Assembly (NCBI RefSeq): GCF_003958645.1
Contig: NZ_RXLO01000002.1
Coordinates: 372,001-436,000 of the forward strand
Source of the DNA: Chitinophaga rhizosphaerae
Lineage (GTDB): Bacteria; Bacteroidota; Bacteroidia; Chitinophagales; Chitinophagaceae
Reading direction: 5' to 3'
DNA length: 64,000 nucleotides
Under the pieces are notes generated by a model that saw nothing but the letters and a program-made list of their open reading frames with translations, made no database searches and had not been told where the DNA came from. The translations under genes were made by a program, and so were the position numbers. Each line of letters starts with the position of its first letter. Positions within the stretch are counted from its first letter, which is position 1. Below are positions 25,433 to 32,365 of the stretch, in pieces.

Positions 25433-26377
25433 ATGCGTTCTTATATCATTTCCGCCACCATCATCACCCTCATGGCCTCCTGCGCCGGTAACCCGAAACA
25501 GCCTGCGGCAGACAGTCTCGCCGTATCCGGCACCTCCACGTCGCCCAACACCGATTCCCTGCGCCTGCAAATCTCCGCCATCGCCGCGGAAGCAAAAGGC
25601 GTAGTAGGTGTTTCGATCCAAAATTTTGCTACCGGAGACACGCTCACGCTCAACGACACCGCGCGCCTCCCCATGCAAAGCACTTTCAAGTTCCCCATCG
25701 CCATGACCGTCCTCAAACAGGTAGACGAAGGTAAACTCACGCTCGAACAAAAGCTGCCCGTTACGCCCGACGACCTGTTCGAAACCTACAGCCCGCTGCA
25801 GGACAGCTTTCCGAAAGGCACGAAAGATAAAACCATCGCCAACCTTATTTACCTCATGGTAGCCCAAAGCGACAACATCGCCTGCGACGTGCTCATCCGG
25901 AAAGTTGGCGGCTGCAAGGTGATCAATGATTACGTGCATAGCCTCGGCGTAAAGAATATCGAGATCGTGATGACGGAAGAGGAAATGAATGGCCCGGGCA
26001 CGGGGTTTGATCTGCAGTTCAAGAACTGGGCGCAGGCATCCGCCTACTCCCAATTGCTGGACATCCTCCGCAAAGGCACGGCACTTTCCAAACCCAGCAA
26101 CGATTTCCTCATGAATACGATGCTCGCCACCACTACCGGCAAAAACCGCCTGCCCGGCCTGTTACCCGCCGGCACACCGGTTGCGCACAAGACGGGATCG
26201 GGCAGCACGAAAGACGGTATCGTTTCCGCCACCAACGACGCCGGCATCATCACCCTTCCCAACGGCCAACAGCTGGCGGTTTCCGTGTTCGTTTCCATGA
26301 GCGCGGCAGACGAAGCCACCCGCGACGCCGTGATCGCAAAAATCGCGAAGGCGGCGTACGATCATTATTCCAAATAA
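25433..26377 (+). CDS. Class A beta-lactamase, Bacteroidota type
   Basis: 314 residues with a lipoprotein-type signal (hydrophobic start, MASC with Cys17). All class A active-site motifs are present: Ser83-Thr-Phe-Lys86, Ser146-Asp-Asn148, a Glu in EEEMN (182-186) and Lys253-Thr-Gly255. The length and spacing match the CepA/CfxA-like subclass A2 found in Bacteroidota, which often hydrolyse cephalosporins. It hydrolyses beta-lactams outside the inner membrane. It is a single gene with a terminator downstream; no mobile element or regulator is adjacent, so it looks chromosomal and resident. Activity range cannot be told. Confidence 0.92.
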   Translation: MRSYIISATIITLMASCAGNPKQPAADSLAVSGTSTSPNTDSLRLQISAIAAEAKGVVGVSIQNFATGDTLTLNDTARLPMQSTFKFPIAMTVLKQVDEGKLTLEQKLPVTPDDLFETYSPLQDSFPKGTKDKTIANLIYLMVAQSDNIACDVLIRKVGGCKVINDYVHSLGVKNIEIVMTEEEMNGPGTGFDLQFKNWAQASAYSQLLDILRKGTALSKPSNDFLMNTMLATTTGKNRLPGLLPAGTPVAHKTGSGSTKDGIVSATNDAGIITLPNGQQLAVSVFVSMSAADEATRDAVIAKIAKAAYDHYSK

Positions 26378-26394
26378 TTGTTTTGCATACAATG

Positions 26395-26430
26395 AAGGCC
26401 TCCCGCAGATGCAGGAGGCCTTTTCTTTTT
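26395..26430 (+). terminator. Intrinsic terminator after the beta-lactamase
   Basis: Stem AAGGCCTCC (26395-26403) / GGAGGCCTT (26414-26422) followed by TTCTTTTTT. The flank on the other side is less T-rich for the convergent DUF1501 gene. Confidence 0.85.
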
Positions 26431-26445
26431 TGGGTTTATACGCGG

Positions 26446-27645
26446 TTAGATGAAGGATAAATGCTCGTAGGATTTTTGCAGGATGGCGGCATCGTCTGCC
26501 CCCAGCCATTTCTTCAGCAGCGTGGCGTACACCGATTTGAAATCGACCCTGAATTGCAGATCGCCGTCTTTCAGCTCGGTGAGATTGGGCCCGTCGTTAA
26601 GGATACCTTTCTCCTTCAGGCCACCACCCACGAGGAACATATTGTTCGCCGTCCCGTGATCGGTGCCGCCGCTGGCGTTTTGCGCCACGCGCCTTCCGAA
26701 TTCGCTGAATGTCATAACCAGTACGTCGTTGAACCGGTGGTTCTTTTTCAGATCGGCCACAAACGGCGCCAGGGCGTCGCTGAGTTGTGAAAACAGCCGC
26801 TGCTGCTGATTCTGCTGGCCAACGTGCGTATCGAAACTGCCATGAGAAACGTAATACACGCTCGTATTGATATCTGTCATGATCAGCTCCGCGATCGTTT
26901 TCATGTTTTTCCCCAGCTCGGTGTTCGGATAACTTTCCTTGCTTTTGTACGTTTTGAACTGCTGCTGGATATAACCGGCGGATGAAATGGTTTCCGCCAT
27001 GGTTTTGTAGAGGTAATCGACGTTATGATGCTCGTCGTCATGCTGCTGTTTGGCCAGCAGATCGCGGAAATAGCGGTCGTTGCTGGCGCCGTACAGTCTT
27101 TGCGGATCGGTGAGCGCCAGCCCCTTCACGTCATTGCCTTTCAGCGCCAGGCTGAGGGTGTCGTCTATTTCGAGGGCTTGCGTGGGCTTGTCGCAGCCTT
27201 TGCATTGCGCGTCGAGGAAACGGCCGAGCCAGCCCGTGCCCCAGTAATCCCTGGAATCGCTGGCGCTTTGCCAGATGTCCATACTGCGGAAGTGGGAACG
27301 GTCGGGATTGGGATAGCCTACGTTGTTGAGGACGCCCAGCGATCCGTCGTCGTACAGGCTTTTGAAGGTTTTGAGGGCGGGATGGATGCCCAGCTCGTCG
27401 TTCAGGGCGAGCGCATCGTTTTTCCGGATGCCCAGTTGCGGGCGGAGCTTGTAGTAAATATCGTTGCGGTAAGGGATGACGGTATTGAGCCCGTCGTTGC
27501 CGCCGGAGAGCTGTACCACTACCAGGACTTTATTGCCCGGGGGCACGAAATTCCCCTGTTCCATGGCTTTGAGGAATTTGGGAAGCATGAGGCTGGCCGA
27601 TGCCAGGGAACCCACTTGTAAAAAACGCCGTCTGTGTATTAGCAT
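26446..27645 (-). CDS. DUF1501 family protein with Tat-type signal
   Basis: 399 residues. The N-terminus HRRRFLQVGSLASASLMLP is a twin-arginine type export signal. The body carries DUF1501 features: VVVQLSGGNDGLNTVIPY, GLNNVGYPNPDRSHFRSMDIWQS-type segments and FSEFGRRVAQNASGGTDHGTAN. The fold resembles alkaline phosphatase/sulfatase-like proteins, but no catalytic activity has been assigned. It follows the DUF1800 gene by 18 bases on the same strand. The two families are regularly paired in Bacteroidota and other phyla, implying they act together outside the cytoplasm. Confidence 0.9.
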   Translation of the reverse strand: MLIHRRRFLQVGSLASASLMLPKFLKAMEQGNFVPPGNKVLVVVQLSGGNDGLNTVIPYRNDIYYKLRPQLGIRKNDALALNDELGIHPALKTFKSLYDDGSLGVLNNVGYPNPDRSHFRSMDIWQSASDSRDYWGTGWLGRFLDAQCKGCDKPTQALEIDDTLSLALKGNDVKGLALTDPQRLYGASNDRYFRDLLAKQQHDDEHHNVDYLYKTMAETISSAGYIQQQFKTYKSKESYPNTELGKNMKTIAELIMTDINTSVYYVSHGSFDTHVGQQNQQQRLFSQLSDALAPFVADLKKNHRFNDVLVMTFSEFGRRVAQNASGGTDHGTANNMFLVGGGLKEKGILNDGPNLTELKDGDLQFRVDFKSVYATLLKKWLGADDAAILQKSYEHLSFI

Positions 27646-27663
27646 GTTACGATCCGTTTCTTG

Positions 27664-29109
27664 TTAACACATTTGGTACTCCGGCGTGCTCATCACGTCG
27701 ATCGTTACCGTTTTGATGTAATTTTCCCGCGAGGAGGCATCGGAATATTTTTCCAGCAGTGCCCGGTCGATGCCTTTGCTCCGTACCAGCAGCGATTGCG
27801 CGATGGATTCGGCGAGTGCTTCCCGCTTCACGTCCCTGAACCCGTCGAGGTACGGCTGCCAGTCTACCTGGGCATTCACGCGGCGGGCGTACTGTTTTTT
27901 CAGCAGTTCGTTTACCTGCATCGTCATTTTGTAATTCTGGCCTTCCCCCATTTCGGGAGTGATTTCTTTCGGGCGGATGTTTAATTCCTGCGAATACAAA
28001 ATGATCTGCGGCACGCGGAGGCGGAACATGAGGCTGGAGCTGTCTATCCAGTTCCGCCCGCCCGGCCATCCGGCCACGTTCGGCGGATAGAAAAGCGTTT
28101 GCCCCAGTACCCGCTGGAACACCAGCATGGCTTCTTCCTGTTCGAAGCGCATGGGCACCGCGCGGCGAAGCCCCACGATGAGCTCTACCGGTGATTTGAT
28201 CCTGCTTCCCACGATGCTGTCGTCGTAAAACCAGTCGGCCATGAAAATATGCTCCATGAGCGCGCGCAGGTCGTACCCGCTGCGGTAAAATTTCTCTGCC
28301 AGTTCCCGCTCATGCGCTTCGTTGCCGTTTTCGTGAACGAAGTAGCGGTATATTTTTCCGGAGATGAATGTTGCGGTCTGTTTTTGTTCGAGAAGGATGT
28401 TGATGACGTCGTCCCCATTATAATTGCCCGTTTTCCCGAGGATGGTTTTGGGTCCGTCGTCGTGCAGTTTTTTCCGGAACTGGAATTCGCCCATATCGTT
28501 GTATCCCCATCCGGTGAATGCCCTGGCGGCTTCTTTCACGTCTTTCTCCGTGTAATGGCCGCGGCCGAGGGTGAAAAGTTCCATCACTTCCCGCGCGAAA
28601 TTCTCGTTGGGCCTTTGTTTGCGGTTTTGCTGGTTGTTGAGGAAGCCCAGCATGGCGGGAGATTTGGACACTTCGCTGAGGAGCGTCCCGAAATTCCCCA
28701 GGCCGTGGCGCCGGATGGTGTCGAGCAATTGCTGGTTAAAAAGGACGTTCTGGGTCCTGCAGGCGAAATGCCCGTGCCAGAACAGCGCCATTTTTTCCCG
28801 CAGCGGATGATCGCTGGTGATCATGGCGTGCGACCATAAAACGTTGAGATCCTTAATGCCGTCTGTATTGAGGCGTTGTACCATTTTGCGCTCTTCCGCG
28901 CCCATGTTGCGCTGGCGCCGGTAATCGGGGAGATCGGTTTCGTCTACCACGCGGATGGGCGACGGGGCATCTGAGGGGCCGAGGATGATCTTACGCACCA
29001 CTTCTTTCCGCCGCTTTTTCATCCAGGACCTGATCTCGGGAAGGCCTTCGCCGAAGCCGGCCCTCCAGCCCAGGTGCTGCATTTGAGTCTGTAATGGAAC
29101 AACTGGCAT
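27664..29109 (-). CDS. DUF1800 family protein
   Basis: 481 residues, predicted largely helical. Family segments seen are HLGWRAGFGEGLPEI at the N-terminus, MALFWHGHFACRT, LGFLNNQQNRKQRPNENFAREVMELFTLGRGHYTEKDV, and a C-terminal PPNVAGWPGGRNWIDSSSL. No signal peptide is evident in the chosen start at 29109; an internal Met at residue 10 is an alternative. It is transcribed just before the DUF1501 gene. The biochemical function of the pair is unknown to me. Confidence 0.9.
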   Translation of the reverse strand: MPVVPLQTQMQHLGWRAGFGEGLPEIRSWMKKRRKEVVRKIILGPSDAPSPIRVVDETDLPDYRRQRNMGAEERKMVQRLNTDGIKDLNVLWSHAMITSDHPLREKMALFWHGHFACRTQNVLFNQQLLDTIRRHGLGNFGTLLSEVSKSPAMLGFLNNQQNRKQRPNENFAREVMELFTLGRGHYTEKDVKEAARAFTGWGYNDMGEFQFRKKLHDDGPKTILGKTGNYNGDDVINILLEQKQTATFISGKIYRYFVHENGNEAHERELAEKFYRSGYDLRALMEHIFMADWFYDDSIVGSRIKSPVELIVGLRRAVPMRFEQEEAMLVFQRVLGQTLFYPPNVAGWPGGRNWIDSSSLMFRLRVPQIILYSQELNIRPKEITPEMGEGQNYKMTMQVNELLKKQYARRVNAQVDWQPYLDGFRDVKREALAESIAQSLLVRSKGIDRALLEKYSDASSRENYIKTVTIDVMSTPEYQMC

Positions 29110-29206
29110 AATCGGGAAAATTTAGAGTAAGACGGGCAAGCAACGGTCAAAGTTTAACCGGCAACGCCGCAAACGCTAAAAATTTCTCAAATACCGTTCC
29201 ACCCTG

Positions 29207-30283
29207 TCAATAACGGGCCATGGAGGTGTCGATTTCACAGGCCCAGGCATGGATGCCGCCCGTCACGTTGTACACGTCCCGGAACCCGGCCTGCAGCAGC
29301 AGTTCGGCCGAAGCGCGGCTCCGCATCCCGTGGTGGCAGATCATCGCCACCGGCGTTTCCCGCGGGAGGTTCGACAAAGATGCCGCCACCCGCCGCAGCG
29401 GAATGTGCACCGCCCCTTCGATATGACAGTATTCCCATTCGTCGCGTTCGCGAACGTCTATCAATTGAAAATCACGGCCTTCGTCCAGCCAATCCTTCAA
29501 TTCCTGTACGGAAAGGAGCTGGAGCGTACGGGCATCGCAAACGGAATTGCCGTAGCTTTCCTCCAATGCGGTAATATCATGATTGCCGGGTTGCGGCTGG
29601 AAAGTAAAGACCTGGTGCGTATTATCGAGTAGTTGAATGGTGAGCAACTGGTTGGCGAGCGGCTCCCCGATGCCGGTGAGCACTTTCACCGCTTCCGAAG
29701 CCTGGTAGCAACCGATGATGCCAGGCAAAACGCCCAGCACGCCCACGTCGTTGCAATCGGGCGCGTTCCCCGGCTCGGGGAAAAGACAACGGTAGGTGCC
29801 ACTGCCATTGTGGTTCAGTACGCTCACCTGCCCTTCGTACTGGAAAATGGAACCGTATACGAAAGGTTTCCGGAGGATGACGCAGGTATCGTTGATGAGG
29901 TAGCGCGTCCCGAAATTATCGGAACAATCCACCACCAGGTCGTATTGCGCAACGATGTCGAGCGCGTTGGCGGTGCTGAGATATTGCGGGTGAGGGGTGA
30001 AAACGGTGTCGGGACTGAGGGCGCGCAACCTGCTGATAGCCGCGCCGATCTTCGGTTTCCCTTCATCTGCGGTGGTATAGATCACCTGTCGCTGGAGATT
30101 GGTGACCGAAACGGTATCTTCCTCCGCGATCCCGATCCGACCCACGCCCATGGCGGTGAGATACTGCAATACCGGCACGCCGAGGCCGCCGGCGCCCACT
30201 ACCAGCACGGATGCGTTGCGCAGCATGTCCTGCTTCTCCGTGCCGAAGCCTTCCAGTCTGATCTGTCTGTCGTAGCGATTCAT
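29207..30283 (-). CDS. ThiF/MoeB-type adenylyltransferase with rhodanese domain
   Basis: 358 residues. The E1-like adenylation domain fills about 1-235, with the nucleotide loop GAGGLGVPVLQYL (30-42), TNLQRQVIY and a candidate catalytic Cys177 in DCNDVGVLGVLPGIIG. A rhodanese domain occupies about 255-358, active Cys316 (CHHGMRSR). This layout matches MoeZ/Uba4-like proteins that activate and sulfurate ubiquitin-like carriers for molybdopterin, thiamine or tRNA thiolation. The CxxC zinc pairs found in E. coli MoeB are not visible. No MoaD/ThiS gene is adjacent, so the pathway is unresolved. Confidence 0.9.
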   Translation of the reverse strand: MNRYDRQIRLEGFGTEKQDMLRNASVLVVGAGGLGVPVLQYLTAMGVGRIGIAEEDTVSVTNLQRQVIYTTADEGKPKIGAAISRLRALSPDTVFTPHPQYLSTANALDIVAQYDLVVDCSDNFGTRYLINDTCVILRKPFVYGSIFQYEGQVSVLNHNGSGTYRCLFPEPGNAPDCNDVGVLGVLPGIIGCYQASEAVKVLTGIGEPLANQLLTIQLLDNTHQVFTFQPQPGNHDITALEESYGNSVCDARTLQLLSVQELKDWLDEGRDFQLIDVRERDEWEYCHIEGAVHIPLRRVAASLSNLPRETPVAMICHHGMRSRASAELLLQAGFRDVYNVTGGIHAWACEIDTSMARY

Positions 30284-30322
30284 TTTCCCTCCGTTTTTCT
30301 CCCTTAAATTTCGTGATTTTTT

Positions 30323-31381
30323 CTATTTCAAACCAGCCCTGATCTGATCCCACGTCGCTTTCAGCGGAGCGGGAACGGCGGGTTCGGGGGTAGTCAGCTT
30401 TTCCTGCACGTATTCCGCCCGGCGTTCCAGGTCGGGATGCGAGCTGAGCCATTCGGAAGGAGCGCTTCCGCCGCCCTGGCCGAGCGTTTTGAACAGGAGC
30501 ACGAAGCCATTGCCGGGGATGTCCTGGTTTTTGAGCATGCTCAGGCCGTTTAAGTCGGCTTCCTTTTCGAGGCGGCGGGAATACTCCAGGTCCTTCAGCG
30601 AGCTGGCGTTTTCCACCAGCACGGCGCCGATGCCCGTAACGTCACCGAAAATGAGGCTCATGGCGGTGAAGGTGCCGAGGCTCTGCATGAGCGAGCGGGT
30701 GGTATGGCGGAGGTTGACGTGCGAGCTTTCATGCGCCAGCAGCGCCGCCAGCTCCTCGGGTTGCTGCATGCGCCTGAGCAGGCCGCTGTATACCACGATG
30801 TGGCCGCCGGGAACTGCGAAGGCGTTCGTTTCATCGAAATCCACCACCGTAATTTGAATGGGATAGGGTGATTTCACGCCCATCTGTTTGTAAAATTTAT
30901 TGACCTGTTCGGTTTGTTTCGGCAGGATTTTATATTCGGCGATGAGCGATTTATATGCTTCCTCCCCCATCGATACTTCGTATTCCACCGGCAGCGCGTT
31001 GGCCGCCTTTCCGGCGAGCCACGGCACGATCCATACGAACGCGGCTACGATCAGTCCCAGGATGATGAGCCCTGTGGTGAAAAAGGTGACCCAGGCCGTG
31101 GGGAAATTCCGGCGTTTCTTTTTCATCTGTACATCCACTTCGGCAGCGAATTCTCCGTTGGGGACGAGAAGCGTTTGAAGGGGAAGGCCGGTGTGATGGA
31201 GCACGCAGCCGCCGGGGCGCTCTTCGCCCCGTACCACGTTTTCCCAATACCAGTGCACAATGCGCGGGTTGCCGTGGGCGTCTTTCAAATGGATTTCGAT
31301 ACGTTTGTTCGTAACTGTGATGTCTGCACCCTGGATATGGTCGGGCGTTTCATAGGAGTAATAACCCTGAAAAGTTTTCAT
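30323..31381 (-). CDS. M48 family membrane metalloprotease
   Basis: 352 residues. A soluble N-terminal part of about 95 residues precedes one membrane segment (about 97-118). The protease domain has the zinc motif HESSH in LLAHESSHVNLRH and the third ligand Glu in EKEADLNGLSML. This matches M48 peptidases that act at the inner membrane in protein quality control. The ATG overlaps the acetyltransferase stop codon by 4 bases. The ThiF gene starts 39 bases after its stop. Confidence 0.9.
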   Translation of the reverse strand: MKTFQGYYSYETPDHIQGADITVTNKRIEIHLKDAHGNPRIVHWYWENVVRGEERPGGCVLHHTGLPLQTLLVPNGEFAAEVDVQMKKKRRNFPTAWVTFFTTGLIILGLIVAAFVWIVPWLAGKAANALPVEYEVSMGEEAYKSLIAEYKILPKQTEQVNKFYKQMGVKSPYPIQITVVDFDETNAFAVPGGHIVVYSGLLRRMQQPEELAALLAHESSHVNLRHTTRSLMQSLGTFTAMSLIFGDVTGIGAVLVENASSLKDLEYSRRLEKEADLNGLSMLKNQDIPGNGFVLLFKTLGQGGGSAPSEWLSSHPDLERRAEYVQEKLTTPEPAVPAPLKATWDQIRAGLK

Positions 31382-31932
31382 CGGTCTTGTATGGGTTTGA
31401 TACGTTTGCTCATGACCACCAGGTCTACCGGCGAACCATCCGGCTGGATGATACCGCCGGGGATGCGGCCATGTTCCGTAAAATTGAAATTCCGGTACAG
31501 CTGGATGGCCCGTTCGTTATTGGCCAGCACTTCGAAATGGACCACGGCGATGCGGGGATGCCCTTCCGCCCATCGGATGGCCGATGTCAGCAACCGCCGC
31601 CCGATGCCCATGTTCCAGTATTTATGCAACACCGCGATGCCCAGCAGCGCCATATGGTGCTGCTTGCGCGTGCGGCCCTGGTTGAGGCTCACCATCCCGG
31701 CGATCTCCCCTTCCACATCGGCCACCAGGAACAGGTTGTTCGGATTATCGATGTAAGCACGGATAAACGCCTCCTCCTTCGCCAGGTTGTACTGCAGGGA
31801 TTCTTCGTGCGTGTACAACAGGAAATCCGTTTCCCGGGTAACCGTTTGAAAGGTAGTCAAACAAGCTTGCGCATCCATGACCTGGGGAGGCCGGATGATC
31901 AGTTGTTTGCCATTGGGAAGGAAGTGTCGCAT
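31378..31932 (-). CDS. GNAT-family N-acetyltransferase
   Basis: 184 residues from the ATG at 31932; a longer frame exists upstream but would cross the promoter and the cytochrome terminator. The GNAT fold is seen in MVSLNQGRTRKQHHMALLGIAVLHKYWNMGIGRRLL, where the GIGRR loop binds acetyl-CoA, and in ANNERAIQLYRNFNF, the motif B region. The acceptor substrate is unknown. It is co-transcribed with the M48 protease (4-base overlap). A consensus -7 box ends 5 bases before its start codon. Confidence 0.88.
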   Translation of the reverse strand: MRHFLPNGKQLIIRPPQVMDAQACLTTFQTVTRETDFLLYTHEESLQYNLAKEEAFIRAYIDNPNNLFLVADVEGEIAGMVSLNQGRTRKQHHMALLGIAVLHKYWNMGIGRRLLTSAIRWAEGHPRIAVVHFEVLANNERAIQLYRNFNFTEHGRIPGGIIQPDGSPVDLVVMSKRIKPIQDR

Positions 31933-31937
31933 TCCCG

Positions 31938-31945
31938 CAAATATA
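31938..31945 (-). promoter_or_regulatory. -7 box just before the acetyltransferase start
   Basis: Minus-strand TATATTTG is a perfect TAnnTTTG ending 5 bases before the ATG at 31932. The mRNA from it would have little or no leader. Confidence 0.5.
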
Positions 31946-31970
31946 AGGTACCGGTCTGGCTTCCGGGCAT

Positions 31971-31994
31971 AAAAAAGGCGGCTTTCCGGCCGCC
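31971..31994 (-). terminator. Terminator of the cytochrome gene
   Basis: On the minus strand a GGCGGC / GCCGCC stem is followed by TTTTTT, 24 bases after the cytochrome stop codon. Confidence 0.85.
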
Positions 31995-32017
31995 GGTCCA
32001 TTACGTACGGAGAGGGA

Positions 32018-32323
32018 TCAGGATGCTTTCGCGTGCTTGGTAACGAACGCAACAACGGCCGATTTCTGCTCGTCGTTCAGTTTCGCCTTCCTGGCCATCT
32101 TGTCCATGATGCCGGGCCATTTTTCGGCGGTCTTCGTTTCAGGAAGCTTGTAGTTATGGCATTTCGCGCATTTCTCGCGGAAGATCGCCTTTCCATGGGA
32201 ATCCTCGTATTTGGCGAACGCGGCGTTCACCTTCTCGGTATTCTTGGGGTTGAGGCCACCGGCGCATCCCCATAACACAACGGTGATGAGTGATAACTGG
32301 ATGAGTGTTTTCATAATTTGCAT
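32018..32323 (-). CDS. Small c-type cytochrome lipoprotein
   Basis: 101 residues. The signal ends in LWGC, giving a lipidated Cys20. Covalent heme site Cys52-x-x-Cys55-His56 (CAKCH) with candidate axial Met73 or Met76, followed by the AVVAFVTKHA helix typical of cytochrome c. It probably shuttles electrons at the periplasmic face or outer membrane. A second ATG three codons in (32314) could be the true start. It lies 42 bases after the secreted S8 protease gene. Confidence 0.88.
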   Translation of the reverse strand: MQIMKTLIQLSLITVVLWGCAGGLNPKNTEKVNAAFAKYEDSHGKAIFREKCAKCHNYKLPETKTAEKWPGIMDKMARKAKLNDEQKSAVVAFVTKHAKAS

Positions 32324-32365
32324 GTTTGACCTGTTGACAAGTTAAGTATTTTTTTCTGTAACGGA

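Noticed and set aside
25433-26377. Beta-lactamase as a recently acquired resistance gene
   Set aside because: No insertion sequence, integrase, repeats or composition shift flank it; it looks like a resident chromosomal gene.
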